A stretch of 64,000 nt of DNA from positions 186,001 through 250,000 of the forward strand of contig NZ_JAOANW010000007.1 in NCBI RefSeq assembly GCF_026162365.1. The letters run 5' to 3'. Shown here one piece after another: positions 40,381 through 48,836 of this stretch. The position numbers were made by a program, and so were the translations under genes. Numbering within the stretch: the stretch's first letter is position 1; each line of letters starts with the position of its first letter. Source of the DNA: Nitratireductor luteus. Its GTDB lineage: Bacteria > Pseudomonadota > Alphaproteobacteria > Rhizobiales > Rhizobiaceae. The notes below the pieces were generated by a model, which was not told the origin of the DNA, did not search any database, and saw only the letters and a program-made list of their open reading frames with translations.

Positions 40381-40417
40381 GCGCCTCATTCCCCTGAATC
40401 CGAACCCGAGGAGGCGC
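40381..40417 (+). promoter_or_regulatory. SD-sequestering hairpin of the TPP riboswitch
   Basis: GCGCCTC (40381-40387) is complementary to GAGGCGC (40411-40417), which covers part of the ribosome binding site GAGGAGG (40408-40414) four bases before the thiB ATG. This suggests translational rather than transcriptional control; no T run follows. Confidence 0.65.
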
Positions 40418-40420
40418 CCA

Positions 40421-41425
40421 ATGCGCATGAAAACCATTCTCCCACTCCTGATCTTTGGCCTTGCCGCAGGCATGCTGCCGGCGGCAGCGCAGGAAAAGCT
40501 CACCATCTACACCTATGAAAGCTTCACCGCCGACTGGGGTCCCGGTCCGAAAGTGGAGGAAGCGTTCGAAGCCGAATGCGGTTGCGATCTGGAGTTCATT
40601 TCGGTCGCCGACGGCGTTGCGCTGCTCAATCGCGTCAGGCTGGAGGGCGAGAACACGAAAGCCGACATCGTTCTGGGGCTCGATACGAACCTCATCCACG
40701 ATGCAAAGGAAACGGGTCTGTTCGTCCCGCATGATGTCGACCTCGGCAGGATCGACGTGCCCGGCGGCTACGAGGATGATGTCTTCGTACCCTATGACTA
40801 CGGCTACTTCGCCTTTGTCTACGACACGGAAGCCGTGTCCGCGCCGCCGGCCAGCCTCAAGGAGCTGGTGGAGAGCGACAGCGACTTGAAGATCGCCATT
40901 CAGGATCCGCGCACCTCCACCCCCGGCCTCGGCCTGCTCCTGTGGATGAAAGCCGTCTATGGCGGCGAGGCCGCCACCGCCTGGGCCAAGCTCGAAGACA
41001 AGGTGCTGACGGTGACGCCGGGCTGGAGCGAATCCTACGGTCTCTTCACCAGCGGCGAGGCACCGATGGTCCTTTCCTACACCACGTCGCCCGCCTATCA
41101 CCGCATCGCCGAGGACAGCGAGAGATACAAGGCGGCCGCGTTCGAGGAAGGCCACTACCTGCAGATCGAGGTAGCTGCCAAGACCGCGACCGGCGCCGGC
41201 AATCCGTTGGCCGACCAGTTCCTTTCCTTCATGACCGGCCCCGGCTTCCAGGACGTGATCCCCGAAACCAACTGGATGTTTCCCGCCGGCCAGACGTCCC
41301 AGCCGCTGAACCCCGTCTTCGGCGACTTGGTCCAACCGGCCCGCGCACTGCTCTTTACGCCGGAGGAAGTGGCGGCGAACCGCAAGGCCTGGGTCGACGA
41401 GTGGCTTGCCGTGATGAGCCAGTGA
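40421..41425 (+). CDS. thiB: thiamine ABC transporter substrate-binding protein
   Basis: 334 residues. A signal peptide ([20 protein letters not shown]) leads to a periplasmic binding protein: [29 protein letters not shown] is the ThiB N-terminus, and [28 protein letters not shown] and [13 protein letters not shown] are conserved. It captures thiamine or TPP. First gene of thiBPQ, behind the TPP riboswitch. The stop overlaps the thiP start (GTGA). Confidence 0.95.
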   Translation: MRMKTILPLLIFGLAAGMLPAAAQEKLTIYTYESFTADWGPGPKVEEAFEAECGCDLEFISVADGVALLNRVRLEGENTKADIVLGLDTNLIHDAKETGLFVPHDVDLGRIDVPGGYEDDVFVPYDYGYFAFVYDTEAVSAPPASLKELVESDSDLKIAIQDPRTSTPGLGLLLWMKAVYGGEAATAWAKLEDKVLTVTPGWSESYGLFTSGEAPMVLSYTTSPAYHRIAEDSERYKAAAFEEGHYLQIEVAAKTATGAGNPLADQFLSFMTGPGFQDVIPETNWMFPAGQTSQPLNPVFGDLVQPARALLFTPEEVAANRKAWVDEWLAVMSQ

Positions 41426-43038
41426 CGCGCTCCACCTCGTTCAACGGCCGCATCGCCGCTGGCGCATTCGCGCTGGCGGCGATCGCATTTCTGGTCGGCG
41501 GCGCCTTTGCCGGCCTGCTGGTGGAAGCCACCGGCGACTGGCGGGGGGCGCTCGCCGCGTTCGATCCCTATCTCGTGCGCGTTGCCCGCTTCACGCTCTG
41601 GCAGGCGCTGCTTTCCACCGTGCTCTCGGTGATCCCCGCCATCTTCGTGGCGCGGGCCCTGGCGCGGCACCCCCGGTTCTTCGGGCGCAGCTTCATCCTC
41701 CAGCTTTTCGCCGTTCCGCTGGCGCTCCCCGCCATCGTCGCCGCGCTTGGCGTTCTGGCGCTCTATGGGCGCGCCGGCTATTTTGCGCCGGTATTCTCGG
41801 CTTTGGCGCAGGATCGCTGGCCGGGCATTTACGGCCTTTCGGGCATTCTCGTCGCCCACGTCTTCTTCAATCTTCCGCTGGCGGCCCGTCTGCTGCTGGC
41901 CGCGCTGGAGAACATTCCGACCAATCAATGGCGCCTTTCGGCACAACTCGGCATGGGCGCGCGCGCTTCTTTCCGCTTCATCGAGTGGCCTGTCCTGCGC
42001 GCCGCCCTGCCGGGCGTGGCGGGGCTCGTCTTCATGCTTTGCGCAACCTCCTTCACCATCGTACTGACGCTTGGCGGCGGCCCCCGCGCCACAACGCTGG
42101 AAGTGGCGATCTACCAAGCGCTGCGGTTCGATTTCGACCCAGCCCGCGCCATCGCCCTGACCCTGACGCAAGTCGCGCTGACGGCGCTGATCGTGGCCGC
42201 GATGGGCCGCCTCGGCGCTTCTGTCACCGGTGACGCCAGCCTGCCCGCCTCGCCCCGGCGTGCGCTGTTCCCAGGCAATTCGGAAAAGCTGGCCAATGCG
42301 GCCATCATCCTGACGGCGCTCGCCTTCGTCGCCGGTCCCATGCTCGCGACCGTTCTGGCGGGGCTGCAATCGGAATTGTCGCGCCTCGCGCAGGAAGCGG
42401 CATTCCTGGCCGCATTGCGGACCAGCCTCATCTTTTCGGCCAGTTCCGCGGCACTCTGCCTGCTTCTGTCGATAGCCCTCGTCATGGCCCGCCGCGCGCT
42501 GGAAATCCGCAGGGGCGGCGGGTCCATCGGTCCGTTCGAGCAGATGACCGACACCGGCGCCATGCTGGTGTTGATCGTGCCTCCGATCATCATCGGCGCG
42601 GGCTGGTTCATCCTGCTCCGCCACCTGGGCGATGTCTTTGCTTTCGCGCCGATGATGGTCATCACGGTCAATGCGGTCATGGCGATGCCCTTCACCGTCA
42701 GGGTATTGCGTCCAGCCCACGATGCCGCCAGCGCCCGCCACGAGAAGCTGTGCCTGGCGCTCGGCATCGGCGGGTGGAACCGCGTGCGGCTTGTCGACTG
42801 GCCGAGCCTGCGCGGGCCGGCGGGCACTGCCTTCGCTTTCGCCATGGCGCTTTCGCTGGGCGATCTCGGTGTCATCGCGCTGTTCGGCAGCGATCAGGTG
42901 CAGACCTTGCCCTATCTGCTGCTCCAGCGCATGAGCAGCTACCGAACCGCCGATGCAGCCGGGCTCGCGCTGTTTCTGGGATTGTTATGCATGGTGCTGA
43001 TGTTTCTTGCGGGCCGCTGGGGTAAGGAGCGCGCATGA
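41422..43038 (+). CDS. thiP: thiamine ABC transporter permease
   Basis: 538 residues, about 12 membrane segments, two fused permease halves. Each half has the EAA-like loop: [21 protein letters not shown] and [24 protein letters not shown]. The start is GTG at 41422 ([16 protein letters not shown]), overlapping the thiB stop; the open frame extends far upstream to 40942 over thiB but that is a shadow. Works with ThiB and ThiQ. Confidence 0.93.
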   Translation: MTRSTSFNGRIAAGAFALAAIAFLVGGAFAGLLVEATGDWRGALAAFDPYLVRVARFTLWQALLSTVLSVIPAIFVARALARHPRFFGRSFILQLFAVPLALPAIVAALGVLALYGRAGYFAPVFSALAQDRWPGIYGLSGILVAHVFFNLPLAARLLLAALENIPTNQWRLSAQLGMGARASFRFIEWPVLRAALPGVAGLVFMLCATSFTIVLTLGGGPRATTLEVAIYQALRFDFDPARAIALTLTQVALTALIVAAMGRLGASVTGDASLPASPRRALFPGNSEKLANAAIILTALAFVAGPMLATVLAGLQSELSRLAQEAAFLAALRTSLIFSASSAALCLLLSIALVMARRALEIRRGGGSIGPFEQMTDTGAMLVLIVPPIIIGAGWFILLRHLGDVFAFAPMMVITVNAVMAMPFTVRVLRPAHDAASARHEKLCLALGIGGWNRVRLVDWPSLRGPAGTAFAFAMALSLGDLGVIALFGSDQVQTLPYLLLQRMSSYRTADAAGLALFLGLLCMVLMFLAGRWGKERA

Positions 43039-43784
43039 AAACTGACGCAACAAGCCGGTATGGCGCTTCCATAAGGCTGGATCGGACATCCTTCACCTAT
43101 CCTGGAGGCACCGCGATGCTGTTCGATCTGCAGATCGAATCCTCCGACATCGTCGCCGTAATGGGCCCGAGCGGCTCGGGCAAATCCACGCTGCTCAACC
43201 TCGTCGCGGGCTTTGAAAGACCCGATGCCGGCCGGATACTGATCGGCGGGCAGGATGTGACGGACCTCGCCCCCGCCAGGCGACCGGTCTCGATGGTGTT
43301 TCAGGAGAACAACCTTTTCGCCCATCTCACCGTGGAGCAGAATGTCGGTCTCGGCAGGTCGCCCCGGCTGCGCCTGAGCGAACAGGACCGGACCGACATC
43401 GCCGCTGCGCTGGAGCGCACGGGGCTTGTCGGAAAGGAACGCCGCCTGCCGCACGCGCTTTCAGGTGGCGAGCGTCAGCGTGTGGCGCTGGCCCGGGTGC
43501 TCGTGCGCGACCGGCCGGTACTACTCTTGGACGAGCCCTTCGCCTCGCTCGGGCCTGCCCTGCGTGACGGAATGCTGGACCTCATGAAAGAACTCCATCG
43601 CGACCACGCCATGACCATCCTCATGGCGACCCACGACCCGCGCGACGCGGCCCGGCTGACGGAAACGATGATCGTGGTCGACGGTGGCCGTATCGCCGGG
43701 ATCGGCTCTACATCGGATTTCCTCTCGGGCAATGGCCCCGAAGCATTCGATCTCTATCTCGGCGCACAGGGAAGGAAAGAATGA
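43035..43784 (+). CDS. thiQ: thiamine ABC transporter ATP-binding protein
   Basis: 249 residues. Walker A is GPSGSGKST, signature [15 protein letters not shown], Walker [13 protein letters not shown], and the H-loop MATHD. The start ATG overlaps the thiP stop (ATGA). It energises thiamine import. Last gene of the unit; the 158 bp after it hold no recognised gene or terminator. Confidence 0.95.
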   Translation: MKTDATSRYGASIRLDRTSFTYPGGTAMLFDLQIESSDIVAVMGPSGSGKSTLLNLVAGFERPDAGRILIGGQDVTDLAPARRPVSMVFQENNLFAHLTVEQNVGLGRSPRLRLSEQDRTDIAAALERTGLVGKERRLPHALSGGERQRVALARVLVRDRPVLLLDEPFASLGPALRDGMLDLMKELHRDHAMTILMATHDPRDAARLTETMIVVDGGRIAGIGSTSDFLSGNGPEAFDLYLGAQGRKE

Positions 43785-43942
43785 GCACGGGCATTGCCTG
43801 CCGCAATTCCACTATTATCTACCGGTGAAGATAGGATGGTCACGGACTGCCGTTGGTCGCCGCGCATCTCCGGTCGTTGAAGACCGATGCACCGCGCCGG
43901 CCAGACCTTCGCCCGACACGATCTTGTCTTGAGACGAAGTCT

Positions 43943-45508
43943 GTGGCTAGGTCGCGACGGATAGGCGGTATTCGCGCAAGTGTCATTCGGAAGGAACTGG
44001 CCCTGTCGCACGGTGCATTACGAGGAAGAGCCGCGATCGGGCGGAAAAGTGGAGGCCCGCTGCTTCGCGGCGCGGCACTTGGCGCTGGCGTGTTGCTTGC
44101 TGGCTGCCAGACTTTGGATCTGGGCGAATCGAAGTTCATACCATCCGACAATCCGGTAACTGTCGACACCGTGACCCGCGGCGACCAGCTGGCCAACCTT
44201 GCGCGCCGCCAGCACCCCAAGATCCTCAAGACCTATGGCGACGAATATTCCGACCCGAAGCTGGAGCGGATGCTGGCCAGGGTCGTCGGCAGGCTGACCC
44301 TCAACCCGGACAGCCCGTCGCAAACCTACCGAATCACCATCCTGGATTCGCCGAACATCAACGCCTTCGCGCTGCCCGGCGGCTACCTCTATGTCACGCG
44401 GGGATTGCTCGCGCTAGCCAATGATTCGGCGGAAGTCGCGGCGGTCCTGGCCCATGAGATGGCGCATGTGACGGCAAATCATGGCATCGAGCGGCAGCGT
44501 AAGGAAGCGGAGGCCGTCCTTACTTCGCGCGTCGTCGACGAAGTCCTGGTCGGCGACAGCACCGCCCGGGCGGCAGCCGTACGCGGCAAGCTGCGGCTGG
44601 CCCAGTTCTCGCGCAACCAGGAACTGGAGGCGGATGCCGTCGGCATCAAGGCAACGGGCCGGGCCGGCTACGACCCCTATGCCGCCGCGCGCTTCCTGCG
44701 CTCGATGGATGCTTACCAGAGCTTCCGCAATGTCAGCGGCGGGAGCGACGCAAGCCTCGACTTCCTGGCGAGCCACCCCAACGCACCGCGCCGCATCGAA
44801 CTTGCCCAGGGCCATGCCAGGCAGTTCGGCATGCCCGGCACCGGAACGCGCGACCGCGAAGCCTTCCTCGAAGGTATCGATGGCATATTGTTCGGCGACA
44901 AGCCCGACCAGGGTTATGTGCGCGGCACGGATTTCATGCACCCCACGCTCGGCATCGCGTTTTCCGTGCCCGAAGGGTTCGTGATCGACAATTCCTCGGG
45001 CGAGGTCGTCGCCGCCGGGCCCGGCAATCTCGCCTTCCGGTTCGATGGCACTACCGTTGCCCGCTCTCTCTCGCTGACCGATTATCTCGGTTCCGGCTGG
45101 CTCGACGGCCTCGACAAATCCTCGGTCCGCACGACGACCATCAATGGCCGCGAAGCCGCCACCGCACGCGCCTATGCCGACGACTGGCAATTCGACGTGA
45201 CTGTCGTGCGGGTCGGCGAACAGGTCTATCGGCTTTTGACCGGAGCGCCGCGCGCAAGTACGCAGCTCGATACCATCGCCCGCCAGATCACCGGCACTTT
45301 CCGGGTGATGAACCAGGCCGAAATCGCCGCGCTGAAACCGCTGCGCATTCGTGTCGTGACGGTCCGGCCGGGAGACAGCGTGGCGACCTTCGCCAATCAG
45401 ATGGTCGGCGTCAGCCGAAAGCTCGAACTGTTCAGGGTGCTCAACGCGCTCGGCCCGGGCACTACCTTGTCGGCGGGCGACAAGGTCAAGATCGTGACGG
45501 ACCGCTAG
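43943..45508 (+). CDS. M48 family metalloprotease lipoprotein with LysM-like tail
   Basis: 521 residues if GTG at 43943 is the start. The lipobox LLAGC (Cys near residue 55) implies a lipoprotein, but the 54-residue lead is long and has no good SD, so the true start is uncertain. The zinc motif HEMAH (H171) and downstream ELEADAVG provide the third ligand, as in BepA/LoiP. A C-terminal segment VVTVRPGDSVATFANQMVG resembles LysM. It probably degrades misassembled outer-membrane proteins. Confidence 0.85.
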   Translation: MARSRRIGGIRASVIRKELALSHGALRGRAAIGRKSGGPLLRGAALGAGVLLAGCQTLDLGESKFIPSDNPVTVDTVTRGDQLANLARRQHPKILKTYGDEYSDPKLERMLARVVGRLTLNPDSPSQTYRITILDSPNINAFALPGGYLYVTRGLLALANDSAEVAAVLAHEMAHVTANHGIERQRKEAEAVLTSRVVDEVLVGDSTARAAAVRGKLRLAQFSRNQELEADAVGIKATGRAGYDPYAAARFLRSMDAYQSFRNVSGGSDASLDFLASHPNAPRRIELAQGHARQFGMPGTGTRDREAFLEGIDGILFGDKPDQGYVRGTDFMHPTLGIAFSVPEGFVIDNSSGEVVAAGPGNLAFRFDGTTVARSLSLTDYLGSGWLDGLDKSSVRTTTINGREAATARAYADDWQFDVTVVRVGEQVYRLLTGAPRASTQLDTIARQITGTFRVMNQAEIAALKPLRIRVVTVRPGDSVATFANQMVGVSRKLELFRVLNALGPGTTLSAGDKVKIVTDR

Positions 45509-45700
45509 AGCAGATCATCGTTTCACTGAAACGCTGTTCTGCTCTACCTACTTGTTTTTACCGCATTTGTGCGACGTCAGGTGATTCCACCTGACTGCAA
45601 GATGCTCTTGACCAATTCCGGAAAACGTGGATGCCGGTTTTCCGTCTGGAATTGCGCACAATCAAAAGCTTGAATCATTGCATCGTTTCCGTGAAACGGT
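45508..45700. repeat. dispersed composite repeat, copy B
   Basis: Hairpin AGAGCAGA/TCTGCTCT (45508-45545) with an inner CGTTTC/GAAACG stem, then a T-rich stretch. The core at 45561-45606 matches copies at 15604 and 46860. It is followed by TTCCGGAAAAC and CCGGTTTTCC, the third palindromic module. It fills the spacer between the M48 gene and convergent rpoH2 and may serve as a bidirectional terminator. Confidence 0.88.
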
Positions 45701-45749
45701 GAAACGGTCTGGAGCGCCCTTTTATGCGGCCGTTCGGATGGGCCGTTCT

Positions 45750-46610
45750 TCAGGTACCGCTCTGCAGTTCGGGATGTTTTTCGACGAGGGCGGTCCGCAG
45801 CTTCTCGAGGGCGCGCGATTCGATCTGCCTGACCCGCTCCTTGGAAATGCCGAGGGTCTCGCCGAGCGCTTCGAGCGTCGCGCCTTCTTCCGACAGGCGC
45901 CTTTCCCGCAATATCTGCAATTCCCGGCCATTCAGGGTCATCAACGCCTGTTCGAGCCAGGCGCTTCGACGTTCACCGTCAATCGCCTCGCCGACCACGT
46001 CATCGGGCAGCGGCGCATCGCTGACCAGGAATTCGATCCTTTCTGCCGCCTGCTCGTTGTCGCTCTTCAAGGGAGCGTTGAGCGATGAATCCGAGCCGGC
46101 AAGCCGGGAATCCATCAGCGCGACATCCGATTCTGGAACCTTGAGCGCCAACGCCACCTCGCGATAGACTTCGGCCGACGAGGCGACGCCGGCACCGCGC
46201 TGAAGCTTGGCGCGAAGCCGCCTCAGATTGAAGAACAGCGCCTTTTGCGCCGAACTCGTTCCGCCGCGCACGATCGACCAGTTGCGCAGGATGAAATCCT
46301 GCATCGACGCACGGATCCACCAGGTGGCATAGGTCGAAAAACGCACCTCGCGCTCGGGATCGAACCGCGCGGCAGCTTCCAGCAGTCCGACGTGCCCTTC
46401 CTGTATGAGATCGCTCATGGAAAGCCCGAAATTGCGGAACTTCGCGGCCATCGAGATCACCAGCCGCATATGCGCTGTCGTTATGCGGTTCAGCGCATCC
46501 TGATCCTTGCGTTCCTTCCACTTTACCGCCAGCGCGTGCTCTTCGTCGCGCTCCAGATACGGCGCTTTCATCGCCGCCTTGATCATTCGTTGCCTGGCAT
46601 GATCCTGCAT
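45750..46610 (-). CDS. rpoH2: RNA polymerase sigma factor RpoH2 (sigma-32 family)
   Basis: 286 residues. RIGID-type region 2 is seen as AHMRLVISMAAKFRNFGLSMSDLIQEGHVGLLEAAARFDP and FSTYATWWIRASMQDFILRNWSIVRGGTSSAQKALFFNLRRLR, the RpoH box with the Q-R-K region; region 4 is LGETLGISKERVRQIESRALEKL. RIxAAMxAPxLxxxEE at the N-terminus and NWSIVRGGTSSAQ fit the second rhizobial RpoH rather than RpoH1. It is preceded by a perfect EcfG-type promoter. Controls a subset of stress genes. Confidence 0.9.
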   Translation of the reverse strand: MQDHARQRMIKAAMKAPYLERDEEHALAVKWKERKDQDALNRITTAHMRLVISMAAKFRNFGLSMSDLIQEGHVGLLEAAARFDPEREVRFSTYATWWIRASMQDFILRNWSIVRGGTSSAQKALFFNLRRLRAKLQRGAGVASSAEVYREVALALKVPESDVALMDSRLAGSDSSLNAPLKSDNEQAAERIEFLVSDAPLPDDVVGEAIDGERRSAWLEQALMTLNGRELQILRERRLSEEGATLEALGETLGISKERVRQIESRALEKLRTALVEKHPELQSGT

Positions 46611-46698
46611 GATGGCTGCTCCCGATACCCCGCTCCATCCGGAACCTGACCGGTACTGCCGGCCCCGCCCACACAGCAAAGCAGACGGTAGAGATAGT

Positions 46699-46724
46699 AA
46701 CGTGGGTCGACACGCAAAGGTTCC
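46699..46724 (-). promoter_or_regulatory. EcfG (RpoE2)-type promoter of rpoH2
   Basis: Minus strand reads GGAAC (46724-46720), 17 bp, CGTT (46702-46699), a perfect match to the GGAAC-N16/17-CGTT consensus of the general stress sigma factor of alphaproteobacteria. It lies about 90 bp before the rpoH2 start codon. Other GGAAC and GTTCC sites that I checked in the window lack a CGTT or AACG partner at the right spacing; the scan was by eye. Confidence 0.85.
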
Positions 46725-46766
46725 ATCTTCGCTGCCTGCGCCTGAAACCGTGAGGCGTGCCGTAAA

Positions 46767-46797
46767 CAAAAAAGCCCGGCGCTAAGGCCGGGCTTGA
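46767..46797 (-). terminator. rho-independent terminator of carD
   Basis: On the minus strand AAGCCCGGC-CTTAGC-GCCGGGCTTTTTTG: a 9-bp GC-rich stem with a T run. Lies between carD and rpoH2. Confidence 0.85.
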
Positions 46798-46854
46798 GAA
46801 GCGTTGGAGTGCCGCGCCTTTTGAAGGCTGCACAAGGACGCTCCTTGATTTTGC

Positions 46855-46906
46855 TCTTTCCGCACCTGTGCGGACGTCAGGCGACTCCACCCGACCGCAA
46901 AATGCT
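46855..46906. repeat. dispersed composite repeat, core copy C
   Basis: CCGCA-N4-TGCGG, then ACGTCAGGCGACTCC and ACCCGACCGCAAAATGCT (46860-46906). Same core as copies A and B, with compensated changes (CAGG-CCTG arm to CGGG pairs). It lies in the 3' untranslated region of carD, before the terminator. A CTCCTTG arm precedes it, less symmetrical than in A and B. Confidence 0.8.
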
Positions 46907-46927
46907 GTTGTGGAAACAGGCGGAGAT

Positions 46928-47506
46928 TTAAGCCGCCTCTTCCTTCTCGGCCTCGACTTCTTCATTGTCGGCCTTGGCGCCGCGGCGCGGACCCTTATTA
47001 AGGTTGACCTCGATGAGGCGCACTGCCTCGGTCTCCGACATCTGGTTCACCGCGGCGATCTCACGCGCCATGCGGTCCAGCGCGGCCTCATAGAGCTGAC
47101 GCTCGGAATAAGACTGCTCGGGCTGGTTTTCGGCGCGGTAAAGATCGCGCACGACTTCCGAGATCGAGATCAGATCGCCGGAATTGATCTTCGCGTCATA
47201 CTCCTGCGCACGACGGGACCACATGGTGCGCTTCACGCGGGCACGGCCCTGGACGACCTTGAGAGCGCGATCCACATAGTCCGTCTCGGAAAGCTTGCGC
47301 ATGCCGATCGACGTTGCCTTGGCAACCGGCACCTTGAGGCGCATCTTGTCTTTCTGGAAGTCGATCACGAACAGCTCCAGCTTGTGCCCGGCCACTTCCT
47401 GTTCCTCGATCGTGGCGATCTGCCCGACGCCGTGCGCGGGGTAGACAATGTACTCGCCCGTCTTGAAACCCTGACGTGTTGCCGATTTCTTCTGCTGGGT
47501 TGCCAT
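46928..47506 (-). CDS. CarD/CdnL family transcription factor
   Basis: 192 residues. FKTGEYIVYPAHGVGQIATIEEQEVAGHKLELFVIDFQKDKMRLKVPV is the RNA polymerase interaction domain (residues 14-60), followed by the helical DNA-binding domain with MWSRRAQEYDAKINSGDLISISEVVRDLYR. It stabilises open complexes at housekeeping promoters (CdnL in Caulobacter). C-terminus is an acidic tail. The 415 bp upstream contain only its promoter. Confidence 0.93.
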   Translation of the reverse strand: MATQQKKSATRQGFKTGEYIVYPAHGVGQIATIEEQEVAGHKLELFVIDFQKDKMRLKVPVAKATSIGMRKLSETDYVDRALKVVQGRARVKRTMWSRRAQEYDAKINSGDLISISEVVRDLYRAENQPEQSYSERQLYEAALDRMAREIAAVNQMSETEAVRLIEVNLNKGPRRGAKADNEEVEAEKEEAA

Positions 47507-47921
47507 ACGCCTGAAACTCCTGTTCTTAATGGGGCATGGAGCGTTGATTCTCCTGCCCGGGCGGTAGCGCCGGGGACTTGCTCTCGCGTGCTCGGAACGT
47601 CTGCTTCACTCTGTGAAAGATGGGTTCGGATGTACCGGCTGCCAAGCGACACATAGGATGTCCTGGCCCAGATTGCCCTGGTCCGGAAAATAAACCTCAC
47701 CCCTCAGTGATTGTTCGCTTGCGCCATCGAAAGACGTATTGGTCACCGTCATATCGAACGAAGCTACCATAAAAAGCTGAAAGAATCAACTATTTGCCGC
47801 ACATGCACAATCGCTGTGCACTGCCAACCTTCCACCTTCAGCCATCGCGACAAAGCGCCGCAGCCAATTCGCCGCCCCGTTCTGACGGCTCACCCTGTCC
47901 AAACAGAGGATGGCCGCATGC
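47507..47921. other. intergenic region between carD and fdxA, no gene seen
   Basis: 415 bp without a convincing coding region on either strand, RNA gene or repeat. It should hold the carD promoter on the minus strand. Short frames such as 47711-48016 lack a ribosome binding site and overlap fdxA. Confidence 0.5.
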
Positions 47922-48260
47922 TTAGTCGCCTTCGCCCGGTTCCGGGGAGAAGTACTTCTCGAACTTGTCCTCTTCGCCGTCGAATTCCTTGGCGTCCGGC
48001 GGAGCGTCCTTCTTGACCGTGATGTTGGGCCATTTTTCGGCGAACTCGGTATTCACCTGCAGCCATTTGTCGAGCCCCGGCTCGGTATCCGGCTTAATGG
48101 CCTCTGCCGGGCATTCCGGCTCGCAAACGCCACAGTCGATGCACTCGTCCGGATGAATGACGAGCATGTTTTCGCCTTCATAGAAGCAATCGACGGGGCA
48201 CACCTCCACGCAATCCATATATTTGCATTTGATGCAATTGTCGGTCACGAGATAGGTCAT
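47922..48260 (-). CDS. fdxA: ferredoxin FdxA, 3Fe-4S/4Fe-4S type
   Basis: 112 residues. Cysteine pattern C9, C12, C17, C21 (with extra C25) and the second cluster C40, C43, C46, C50 in [18 protein letters not shown] fit the seven-iron ferredoxin family. Cytosolic electron carrier; the partner is unknown. GGAG precedes the ATG. The gene lies between carD and hslR as in many rhizobia. Confidence 0.95.
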   Translation of the reverse strand: MTYLVTDNCIKCKYMDCVEVCPVDCFYEGENMLVIHPDECIDCGVCEPECPAEAIKPDTEPGLDKWLQVNTEFAEKWPNITVKKDAPPDAKEFDGEEDKFEKYFSPEPGEGD

Positions 48261-48449
48261 GTGGGGCTCCCGGTGCTCCGGACGATGGTATTGGTGTCTG
48301 CCGCAAACCGTGCTGAATTTGCGCTAACGGCGCGTGAGGTAGCCCCTTTGAGGGGCCGTGGCAAGGGTTCACATTGCGCCACCGGGCATGCCAGGAGAAC
48401 ATCATTTCACAATGACGACGGCAATCCATTGCGGCACGGACGGCAGCCG

Positions 48450-48827
48450 TCAGTTCTCGTTGCGAAACCGTTCCATCTGGCGTCGCTCGCGCTTGGTCGG
48501 ACGCCCCGCTCCGGCTTCCCGTTCACCGCCGGCGGATCTTGCGACAGCCTCCACAGGCGGCGTCAGGTCCTCGTAGAGCGTCCGCGCTTCCTCGGCCGGT
48601 CCGCGCCGCCCGCCGGGCAGCACCACCTTGTACACGACGATGCGTCGCTCCAGCGTGATCGTCAACACGTCACCGGGTTTCACCTGATAAGCGGCCTGAT
48701 CGATCTTGACCCGGTTGACCCGCACCTTTCCGGCTACCGCCAGCTTCGCCGCCAGTGAGCGCGACTTCACCACCCGCGCGAAGAACAGCCATTTGTCTAT
48801 GCGCTGACGTTCGGACGGGGCGGTCAA
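48450..48827 (-). CDS. hslR: S4-domain RNA-binding protein (Hsp15/HslR-like)
   Basis: 125 residues. The S4 domain (residues 8-70: QRIDKWLFFARVVKSRSLAAKLAVAGKVRVNRVKI) is followed by a basic tail (GRPTKRERRQMERF). Hsp15 frees 50S subunits carrying peptidyl-tRNA in E. coli. The start is a TTG, nine bases after the helicase stop, with only a weak SD; no in-frame ATG lies close. Confidence 0.9.
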   Translation of the reverse strand: MTAPSERQRIDKWLFFARVVKSRSLAAKLAVAGKVRVNRVKIDQAAYQVKPGDVLTITLERRIVVYKVVLPGGRRGPAEEARTLYEDLTPPVEAVARSAGGEREAGAGRPTKRERRQMERFRNEN

Positions 48828-48836
48828 GACACGGCC

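Noticed and set aside
40942-43038. 698-residue frame as a longer ThiP
   Set aside because: The extra N-terminus lies over thiB in another frame. The GTG at 41422 overlaps the thiB stop and gives a normal ThiP.
47711-48016. 101-residue plus-strand frame between carD and fdxA
   Set aside because: No ribosome binding site, no domain, and its end overlaps fdxA.
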